NCBI GenBank assembly: GCA_020846105.1
Contig: JADLEN010000269.1
Span: 1 to 6,024 of the forward strand
DNA from: Chitinophagaceae bacterium
GTDB taxonomy: Bacteria > Bacteroidota > Bacteroidia > Chitinophagales > Chitinophagaceae
Direction of reading: 5' to 3'
DNA: 6,024 nucleotides
Shown piece after piece: positions 1 to 5,312 of this stretch; the first letter of the stretch is position 1; the number at the start of each line of letters is the position of its first letter. The translations under genes were made by a program, and so were the position numbers. The notes beneath the pieces were generated by a model. The model saw only the letters and a program-made list of their open reading frames with translations. It searched no databases and was not told the origin of the DNA.

Positions 1-1882
1 CTTGATAAGATTCCATTTTAACGGCACTATAGCCACCAACAGATTTATGATGGTAGGATTGCATTGCATCGTTAAAGGTATTGCGACTAAGGTCTAAAAC
101 GCGATAGTAGGGGTCTGTGTCCTTAAGTATCTCACTGTCTACTGGCCTTGGGGCAAACTGAGCCTGATAATCTTCAGCGTCAATATAATTGTTGTCGTTG
201 AGGTATTTTCTTGCTGTGGGCAATAAGTCTAAAATTATGAGTAATGCTATACCGCCAATTGCCAATTCGCGTTTTAATTTATTTTTATTGTAGCCATATA
301 GCAATGCCGCAGCTGCTAGAATAAAGAATGCGCTCATCAATCCGCTATTGAGTGCCATAGAAGCTCTGTCTTCGCGTAGTGCGCTTAGTACTTTGTTGGC
401 AATAGCTTCATTGCCGCCGTTACCATTAAATTGTTGTGCCAATTGTGCATCGCCGTTGTTTTGTCCAGAGGTTTTGAAGTCGAATGTCATTTGACTTCCG
501 ACAGCTACAATAATGCAAATACCTGCAGCAACAATAGTGGCCGACTTTAATTTTTTCCAAAGCTCGTCTCCTGTAATCTTATTTGTGAAAATGTCATTCA
601 AGGCCCATACAGCCATCATGGGGAATAACAATTGAGGTATTACCAAAATCATAGATGGTACACGAAACTTATTATACATTGGCAAATGATCGAACAAGAA
701 ATAATTAAGACTTGGAAGATTTCGACCCAAAGACATAAGTATAGCAATGATACAAGTAGCTAATATCCACCATTTATGTGGCGAACGGATAATCATCATT
801 CCAAGTATAAACAAGAAACAAATGATAGCGCCAAAATAAACTGGTCCTGCCAAAAAGGGCTGAGACCCCCAATAGGTAGGTGCGTTTGCTGCAAATTGCT
901 CGGCACTAGATTCGGGCACACCTACTTCGGTAAGTGTGTTGTATAATTTAGAATTGGTGCCTAAATCTTGGCCACCACCTCCTCCATACAGTTGTGGTAT
1001 TATCAAGCAAAAAGTTTCACCAATATCATTGCTCCACCGATAAGCATATTCAACATCCAATCCGCCACTTTTTTTTGTTTCACTACCTTTTAATTGCTTT
1101 AATTCACTAGCTCCGCCACGCATCGTGTATTTGCTATATTCTGCAGTAGCCATTACAGTAGGTAAAGATGGACCCAGTGATAAAACCCCAACTAATGCTG
1201 CAATAGCTGTGCCTATCAAGAGATTGTTTAATCGTCCATTTTTTATTTCATTGATAGCAATACCAATGCCAGCAATAAAAAGCATTATTACGGTATAATA
1301 AACCATTTGATAATGCGATACGCTTACCATAAGTGTAAAAAATAAAGCCATAATTGCAGCACCACTTAGCCTTCGGCCGTTGTATATCATGATGAAACCT
1401 GCCAATACACCCGGCATATCGGCAATCGAAAACATTTTGGTAACATGGCCAGATGCCACTAGGCCCATATTGTAGGTGGCAAAAGCATAAGCTATTGCGC
1501 CAATTGCCCCTATCCATTTGTCTATTTTTAGGCTACAACTAAGCACAAAAAAGCCAAGCATCGCAAAAAAGAATAGAAAAGCGGGGAAAGGAACAATCTT
1601 CTGTACCGCTGTTTGAATGTCGATAACATAGTTTTTGACACCCGTCATATAAATAGCATAGGTGGGCATTCCTCCAAACATAGCATTGCTCCAAAGTGGT
1701 TTGATACCGGTAGAATCTTCATACATTTTGGGCTCTTGGATAGACGACTCCCAAGAAATACCATCATGCATGTTTATTTTTTTACCTTGAAATTGAGGTA
1801 AGCAATAGATAAAGGAAATAAGGATAAAACCAACTATTATCCAAATATAAGGTGCATTCTTTTTGAAAAACGATGTCTGCAT
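1..1882 (-). CDS. YfhO-family polytopic membrane protein, C-terminus cut by window edge
   Basis: The frame is open for 627 codons from ATG 1882 to the left edge, so the C-terminal part is missing. An in-frame TAA at 1895-1897 makes this the first possible ATG, and an A-rich leader precedes it. Residues 11-29 form a first membrane segment. A long external loop follows with H39-D40 and the family-typical stretch L63-W64-S65-N66, M68-F69-G70-G71-M72-P73. Further hydrophobic segments lie near 100-118, 124-138, 155-167, 174-187, 193-211, 220-239, 346-364, 371-384, 409-427, 448-465, 513-530 and 540-555. Other recognisable stretches are S385-L386-G387-R388-N389 followed by FDHLPMYNKFRVPS (397-410), and D590-P591 with YRVLDLS (593-599). 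This matches the Bacteroidota YfhO-like group, whose members are usually around 800 residues or more and have a GT-C glycosyltransferase-like fold. A role in modifying envelope glycans is inferred from the family; substrate unknown. It lies 131 bases after lptC and has its own promoter candidate. Confidence 0.85.
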   Translation of the reverse strand, partial: MQTSFFKKNAPYIWIIVGFILISFIYCLPQFQGKKINMHDGISWESSIQEPKMYEDSTGIKPLWSNAMFGGMPTYAIYMTGVKNYVIDIQTAVQKIVPFPAFLFFFAMLGFFVLSCSLKIDKWIGAIGAIAYAFATYNMGLVASGHVTKMFSIADMPGVLAGFIMIYNGRRLSGAAIMALFFTLMVSVSHYQMVYYTVIMLFIAGIGIAINEIKNGRLNNLLIGTAIAALVGVLSLGPSLPTVMATAEYSKYTMRGGASELKQLKGSETKKSGGLDVEYAYRWSNDIGETFCLIIPQLYGGGGGQDLGTNSKLYNTLTEVGVPESSAEQFAANAPTYWGSQPFLAGPVYFGAIICFLFILGMMIIRSPHKWWILATCIIAILMSLGRNLPSLNYFLFDHLPMYNKFRVPSMILVIPQLLFPMMAVWALNDIFTNKITGDELWKKLKSATIVAAGICIIVAVGSQMTFDFKTSGQNNGDAQLAQQFNGNGGNEAIANKVLSALREDRASMALNSGLMSAFFILAAAALLYGYNKNKLKRELAIGGIALLIILDLLPTARKYLNDNNYIDAEDYQAQFAPRPVDSEILKDTDPYYRVLDLSRNTFNDAMQSYHHKSVGGYSAVKMESYQ

Positions 1883-2013
1883 ATAGTGCTTTTTTTAGCA
1901 GAGCAAATATAAGCGAATTGCCCTAAGCTTGTGATTATTTTGAAAGAGGATTTTTGAAGTCTTTTATTACTCCTGTAAAGTTTATGTGTTGCATTTTTTT
2001 TATATTAGTAATG
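1883..2013. other. Intergenic region between lptC and the YfhO-like gene
   Basis: These 131 AT-rich bases hold the -7 box of the YfhO-like gene at the left side and no convincing terminator after lptC. A weak inverted repeat (GCATT 1991-1995, AATGC 2010-2014) overlaps the lptC stop but has a 14-base loop and no T tract. The only open frame is 19 codons long (1935-1994, minus) and is not credible as a gene. Confidence 0.6.
1904..1911 (-). promoter_or_regulatory. Bacteroidota-type -7 element upstream of the YfhO-like gene
   Basis: The minus strand reads TATATTTG, an exact match to the Bacteroidota sigma-ABfr -7 consensus TAnnTTTG. It ends 21 bases before the ATG at 1882, which would give a short leader. 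No convincing TTG/TTTG -33 element is present 17-23 bases further upstream, so the call rests on the -7 box and its position alone. If real, the YfhO-like gene can be transcribed independently of the coaX-lptC unit. Confidence 0.5.
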
Positions 2014-2613
2014 CTACTTTGGAATGTCGTTATTCTCTACTTCAATATTTCCTTTTAGCTTGGTGATTTTATATAAACTGAAATCTGCATTTGCCTCTAA
2101 GGCATCGCCTACCAATACTTGGTTGGGTGGGGTCGTAATGGTTACTTTTTTATTAGTATAAAACTTGTCCATTTTTTGGTTCCAAACCAATTCTTCTGTG
2201 TTTAATTTTTCGCCCTTCTTATTTGTGACGCATACATTTTCGCGCACTATTACATTGCCTTCTACCTCAAAAATTCTTGCAGATTTTGCAGTAAGGGTAC
2301 TTTCTACTTGCAAGCTATCGTCATAAAAATCCACTTTTAAATCTTTTTTTATGTCGGTATAAGCCGGTTTTGCATCATCATTTCTGATAAATTCTTTGGC
2401 GTATATTACAGCTTTCAATTGGCCTTTGTCGCTATAGTACATCGTCACATCCTTCGCTTTGTCCGATTTTCTAGCTTTCGACTCTCCTGTAAGATGCTCT
2501 ATTTCTTCGTTTGTGTTTTTACAAGCCCCAAAGTTTATGCTTGCACAAAACAAAATGCCCGAAAAAAAATTTCGGGCAATATTTGATGAAATGATTTGTT
2601 TATTACTAATCAT
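2014..2613 (-). CDS. lptC: LPS export ABC transporter periplasmic protein LptC, predicted lipoprotein
   Basis: The protein has 199 residues, in the normal range for LptC. LptC is part of the LptB2FGC-A-DE machine and takes lipopolysaccharide from the inner-membrane transporter to the periplasmic LptA bridge. The N-terminus has a hydrophobic stretch (16-30) ending in F28-G29-A30-C31, a lipobox-like site, so this protein is probably lipid-anchored at C31. Proteobacterial LptC instead keeps a transmembrane helix. The mature part shows the beta-jellyroll/OstA-like pattern: D55-V56-T57-M58-Y59-Y60 as an early strand, then GNVIVREN (119-126), L137-N138-T139-E140 with L142-V143-W144, and V168-G169-D170 near 170-175 before the closing K187-G188-N189-I190. 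The start overlaps the stop of the upstream barrel gene by 8 bases (ATGATTAG), which suggests translational coupling. A strong hairpin lies within codons 12-20. The family call is good despite low sequence conservation in LptC generally; the lipobox is slightly atypical (Phe at -3). Confidence 0.85.
   Translation of the reverse strand: MISNKQIISSNIARNFFSGILFCASINFGACKNTNEEIEHLTGESKARKSDKAKDVTMYYSDKGQLKAVIYAKEFIRNDDAKPAYTDIKKDLKVDFYDDSLQVESTLTAKSARIFEVEGNVIVRENVCVTNKKGEKLNTEELVWNQKMDKFYTNKKVTITTPPNQVLVGDALEANADFSLYKITKLKGNIEVENNDIPK
2546..2578 (-). terminator. Terminator-like hairpin inside the lptC signal-peptide codons
   Basis: On the minus strand, arms TGCCCGAAA (2570-2578) and TTTCGGGCA (2556-2564) form a perfect 9-bp stem around a five-T loop. 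They are followed directly by TTTTGTTTTG (2546-2555). A GC-rich stem plus a T-rich tail in the direction of transcription is the pattern of an intrinsic terminator. It lies at codons 12-20 of lptC, so it could reduce transcription from coaX and the barrel gene into lptC, or affect lptC translation. In the plus direction the trailing bases are not T-rich. Function is inferred; the codons there (I-A-R-N-F-F-S-G-I) also fit an ordinary signal peptide, so chance is possible. Confidence 0.4.
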
Positions 2614-3895
2614 ATTTACGTTTCACAAACCAAGATTTGTCGTTAAAGGAAATACCAATTGAAAAACGTACAAAATTTTGTTGAATACTTGTTGCCGATT
2701 GAGTTCCCATTTTGCCAATTTCTAATGCGGTTTGAATCCTGTCTGTGCTACGCTTAAATGGTAGGCTAAGTCCAAAAGTTGCTGCGTAATAATTGGCTTG
2801 TTTATTATTTATTTGCACAAAATCTTTGCCATAATAAAAGCCGGCCCGATAAGTGATTCTTTGCCAATAATTGTACAAACTTATTGAGTTGGGGGTATAT
2901 TCGCCACCAATAGATACTTTGTAAGCATTAGCACCAATAGAGTCCTTTAAATTTTGATTATTAAATTGGCTCCAATTTGTCGTTTTATAATTAACGCCTA
3001 GACTCCATTTATCGCTTTTGGCTATTTGAGCGCCAAAGGTCAATTCGCTAGGCAATACAATAGTTTCTTTAATTCCTTTTTTTGCATAAGCAGTATCAGA
3101 ACCACTTGTGTCGGAAGCGTAAAAAGGATGAGAAATCCAATACTCACTTAATTCTGTGCCAATACTTTGCGACATGTTTGCTTGTCCACCAAGGTTGAGC
3201 ATATAATCTTTGCCCAAGCTTTTCTGATACATTGCACCAGATTTTAGGTAAAGTCCGCCAATTGAGCTTCTTCTCAAGAATTCCGAATTATTCACATAAT
3301 ATGCTGTGCTGTTTGTTTTGTACCAGCTTGTTTGGTTGATGGTGCCAAATAGGTATCCAACATTCAAGCCAAGGCTGAAACCTTTGTATTTTCCAGCACC
3401 TCCAACAAAAAAGTAATTGGTACCACCTGTGCCATTGTAGCTTATTGATGCAGGGCCAATCAAACTCTGCAGAGTATCGTAGAGCGAATATCCAACTTTG
3501 CTATTTGCTTTATATCCAATTACCATTCCAGCGTATTTACCCATTGGTATGGCAAGGTTTAGGTAAGAAAGGTTCACTCCTCCTGTTTGGTACTTAGAAT
3601 TGCTAGATAAAATTGTGCGTCTAGAACCAGTAAGCCCTGCTTCGTAGGTAAAATGTTTGAGGCTAGCGTACGAAGCAGGGTTGTCTGTATTGATAATATA
3701 GGGGTCGGCATAGGCAGCTGTAATACTGCCCATTGCTTTGAGCGCAGGGTTGATGTCATTCCTTTGCTCACCTATTCCATACCGAGAGTAGGGCGCATTT
3801 TCGAATGGGCGATCTATATTTTGTGCAATTGCATTGCCAATACCCCAAAAAGGTAAGTTTATTAAAAGTAAAACCTTAGCGGGCTTGAGGTACAT
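2606..3895 (-). CDS. Predicted outer-membrane beta-barrel protein, FadL/OmpP1-like, function unknown
   Basis: The protein has 429 residues. A signal peptide (hydrophobic 8-23) has a probable cleavage after A22-I23-A24, leaving Q25 as the first mature residue. Next come Y36-S37-R38-Y39-G40-I41-G42, a motif I associate with Bacteroidota outer-membrane proteins, and N72-P73-A74-S75, resembling the NPA stretch near the start of FadL/PorV-type barrels. From about residue 84 the chain alternates polar and hydrophobic residues with Gly and aromatic girdle residues in many short strands, as in a transmembrane barrel. It ends in an amphipathic strand (F409-V410-R411-F412-S413-I414-G415) followed by a WFVKRKY tail. 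Its start overlaps the end of coaX by 20 bases and its stop overlaps lptC by 8 bases, so all three are probably co-expressed. The barrel class is well supported. Cargo is unknown; placement beside lptC suggests an envelope role but does not prove a part in LPS transport. I know no standard gene symbol. Confidence 0.75.
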   Translation of the reverse strand: MYLKPAKVLLLINLPFWGIGNAIAQNIDRPFENAPYSRYGIGEQRNDINPALKAMGSITAAYADPYIINTDNPASYASLKHFTYEAGLTGSRRTILSSNSKYQTGGVNLSYLNLAIPMGKYAGMVIGYKANSKVGYSLYDTLQSLIGPASISYNGTGGTNYFFVGGAGKYKGFSLGLNVGYLFGTINQTSWYKTNSTAYYVNNSEFLRRSSIGGLYLKSGAMYQKSLGKDYMLNLGGQANMSQSIGTELSEYWISHPFYASDTSGSDTAYAKKGIKETIVLPSELTFGAQIAKSDKWSLGVNYKTTNWSQFNNQNLKDSIGANAYKVSIGGEYTPNSISLYNYWQRITYRAGFYYGKDFVQINNKQANYYAATFGLSLPFKRSTDRIQTALEIGKMGTQSATSIQQNFVRFSIGISFNDKSWFVKRKYD

Positions 3896-4628
3896 TATGA
3901 TTTAAGATTTGGTTCAGCCCCTTCAACAAAATATCGGGGTCTGCAAATATCTTACTTTTGAGTTTGTTAGCAAACATGGTAGCATCTCCACCGGTTAAGA
4001 TTGCGTTAAAGTCGGGGTATTGCGCTTCGTACATAGCTATCACGCCATCTATCTCTGCTGTAGTGCCTAATACTGCGCCACTACGCATGCCAGTTTCGGT
4101 GTCATAGCCTATAAGCATCAAGTCGCCATCCACTTTTACTTCGGGTAGTTTTTCAGTAAATTCGTGCATAGCAGTAAGGCGCATTTGCACGCCTGGCGAT
4201 ATTGCACCTCCTCTGAAGGTTTTGTTTTTGCCAATAAAATTATAGGTAATGCATGTGCCAATACAAATCACCAAATTGTTATTGTTGGGAAATGCTGCGT
4301 TTGCAGCACATGCTAGTGCTATACGGTCGGCACCCAAGGTCTCGTTAGAGCTATAGGCATTTAACAATGGCAATGAAGTTTTACTGTTGAGCACTACTAC
4401 ATTAGGTGTTATCTCCTTCAATGCTTCTAATAATTCACCATGTTGGTTGGTTACAGAGCTTATAATAGCACCTGAAAAAGTACGGCGAGGAGTTATCTCT
4501 TTGTGTAATTGAGTTATCACCTCATCGGCCTGTAGAACGTACTTGTCGGTGATTTTATCGTTTTTGTCAAATAAGGCAATTTTTACTAGGCTATTGCCCC
4601 AATCGATACAAATTTTAGAATCAGACAT
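3876..4628 (-). CDS. coaX: Type III pantothenate kinase (CoaX)
   Basis: The protein phosphorylates pantothenate to 4'-phosphopantothenate, the first step of coenzyme A synthesis, in the cytoplasm. It has 250 residues, the usual family length. The ASKHA-fold motifs are in order: D9-x-G11-N12-S13 with K16 (phosphate binding), G99-A100-D101-R102 (pantothenate site and presumed catalytic Asp), GTCIT (124-128), GGAISPG (140-146), T178-E179-T180-G181 with S183-G184-A185-V186, and T212-G213-G214-D215 followed by D230-P231-D232 with L235-K236-G237-L238-N239. The start is right because the first motif begins only nine residues in, as in relatives. One oddity: the Asp normally found in DxGT(A/C) is Cys122, and the Asp normally after the Thr-Tyr is Asn130. 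It is the first gene of the overlapping coaX-barrel-lptC unit and has a promoter candidate just upstream. Confidence 0.95.
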   Translation of the reverse strand: MSDSKICIDWGNSLVKIALFDKNDKITDKYVLQADEVITQLHKEITPRRTFSGAIISSVTNQHGELLEALKEITPNVVVLNSKTSLPLLNAYSSNETLGADRIALACAANAAFPNNNNLVICIGTCITYNFIGKNKTFRGGAISPGVQMRLTAMHEFTEKLPEVKVDGDLMLIGYDTETGMRSGAVLGTTAEIDGVIAMYEAQYPDFNAILTGGDATMFANKLKSKIFADPDILLKGLNQILNHNVPQAR

Positions 4629-4654
4629 AATGTATTAATTATAGTATATGTTTT

Positions 4655-4668
4655 GGTTAAAGGTTAAA
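4655..4668. repeat. Two tandem copies of GGTTAAA in the coaX leader
   Basis: GGTTAAA occurs twice back to back on the plus strand, read as TTTAACC twice on the transcribed strand. The repeat overlaps the candidate -7 box and covers the likely transcription start of coaX. It could be an operator half-site pair or simple chance in AT-rich DNA; there is no further copy nearby to support regulation. Confidence 0.3.
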
Positions 4669-4695
4669 GATAATCGCTTAAAAACTATTTCCAAA
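4665..4695 (-). promoter_or_regulatory. Candidate promoter of the coaX-barrel-lptC unit
   Basis: The minus strand has TTTG (4692-4695), then a 19-base spacer, then TATCTTTA (4665-4672). This fits the Bacteroidota -33/-7 arrangement (TTTG, about 19-20 bases, TAnnTTTG) with one mismatch, at the last base of the -7 box. The leader to the coaX ATG would be about 30-35 bases. It lies in the 102-base gap after the DUF6438 gene, where I see no clear terminator, so read-through from that gene is also possible. Confidence 0.45.
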
Positions 4696-4730
4696 GATTT
4701 TCAACAAAGTTTTATTTCAGAAGCAATTTA

Positions 4731-5249
4731 TTATTTCTGAACTTCTTTCTTTACCCAGATATCATCCACCTTGCTTAACGAGTCGAATTTAAGTGCCCAA
4801 TCCCTTAATATTCGCGGTCCTGCATCGGCATTGATTACACGTTTTACACTGTCTGGGTAAGTGATAAAATAATAAATGCCCGGCAAGTCGGCAATTTTGG
4901 TTTCATACATGTAGTGTAGTGTGTCTGGCTGAAGTGTGTTGAATTCTTTTAAAAAACCAATGGCATTGACTGCTGGTATCATCTTTTCATAATTACCTAT
5001 TTTCGCTACAAAATCTTTGCCAGTATAGCGTATCAACCCATTTTCAAAAACCTCTATGCTATAAGTAGGGCATTTTCCAAAACAGGCAGACCTGCCCATG
5101 AGTACTGATTTTATATTGGTTGTATTTACAGATTCATCTTTTTGTTTTGTTGATACACTTTTCTTTTTATCCTTGTGCATTGCCATCGCAGTGCCCGCTA
5201 CAGTGACTATTAGGATACTTGCTATTAAACCAATTGATTTATTTCTCAT
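4731..5249 (-). CDS. Exported DUF6438-like protein of unknown function
   Basis: From the chosen start the protein has 172 residues. The signal peptide has R2 and K4, a hydrophobic core (6-19) and a probable cleavage after A21-M22-A23, so the mature protein is likely periplasmic or secreted. A lysine- and serine-rich linker (about 25-45) leads into the domain: R53-S54-A55-C56-F57-G58-K59-C60-P61 with Y63 and then N70-G71-L72-I73-R74-Y75. This is the CFGxCPxY signature I associate with DUF6438. The C-terminal part (110-150) is rich in aromatic and Asp residues. An upstream in-frame ATG at 5291 exists, but that longer form would put 14 residues before the signal peptide and would start upstream of a TACCTTTG promoter box at 5273-5280; ATG 5249 is therefore preferred. 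The paired cysteines may form a disulfide after export. No enzyme activity can be assigned. The gene is divergent from dprA and precedes coaX by 102 bases. Confidence 0.75.
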   Translation of the reverse strand: MRNKSIGLIASILIVTVAGTAMAMHKDKKKSVSTKQKDESVNTTNIKSVLMGRSACFGKCPTYSIEVFENGLIRYTGKDFVAKIGNYEKMIPAVNAIGFLKEFNTLQPDTLHYMYETKIADLPGIYYFITYPDSVKRVINADAGPRILRDWALKFDSLSKVDDIWVKKEVQK

Positions 5250-5312
5250 TGTTTTCAATATTTTTACGTTCACAAAGGTATATTTTTCCATACTAGCTAT
5301 TTCTTAAAATAA
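5250..5312. other. 63-base divergent intergenic region between the DUF6438-like gene and dprA
   Basis: This short AT-rich spacer must carry the start signals for both divergent genes. The minus-strand -7 box (5273-5280) is clear. On the plus strand only TATATTTT (5279-5286) approaches a -7 box, with its final base wrong and no matching -33. The two candidates overlap by two bases, so the polymerases would compete if both are used. The base run before the dprA ATG is A-rich (TTAAAATAA) with no Shine-Dalgarno motif. Confidence 0.5.
5273..5280 (-). promoter_or_regulatory. -7 promoter element for the DUF6438-like gene
   Basis: The minus strand reads TACCTTTG, an exact TAnnTTTG match, ending 23 bases before ATG 5249. 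Transcription would start around 5265-5268 and give a short leader. No good -33 TTG is visible at the expected distance. The box lies within the longer possible reading frame from 5291, which is the main reason to prefer the downstream start. Confidence 0.55.

Noticed and set aside
1248..1801. Open frames of 89 codons (minus, 1248-1517) and 62 codons (plus, 1613-1801)
   Set aside because: Both lie inside the YfhO-like gene in other frames; they are Cys/Trp/His-rich shadow translations with no domain or start signal.
1935..1994. 19-codon minus-strand open frame between lptC and the YfhO-like gene
   Set aside because: It is very short, has no start signal and no recognisable peptide type; expected by chance in AT-rich spacer.
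1991..2014. Inverted repeat GCATT/AATGC as an lptC terminator
   Set aside because: The stem has only 5 AT-rich pairs, the loop is 14 bases and no T tract follows in the minus direction.
2459..2662. 67-codon plus-strand open frame
   Set aside because: It runs antisense across the lptC start and the end of the barrel gene, with no promoter or family resemblance.
3574..3856. Open frames of 65 codons (minus) and 67 codons (plus)
   Set aside because: Both are shadows of the N-terminal part of the barrel gene, whose signal peptide and motifs fix the true frame.
5279..5286. TATATTTT as the dprA -7 promoter box
   Set aside because: The conserved final G is missing and no -33 element is found at the right distance; too weak to list as a promoter.
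5098..5307. 69-codon plus-strand open frame rich in Phe, Leu and Ile
   Set aside because: It is the antisense of the DUF6438 signal-peptide region; the apparent hydrophobicity is an artefact of reading that segment in reverse.
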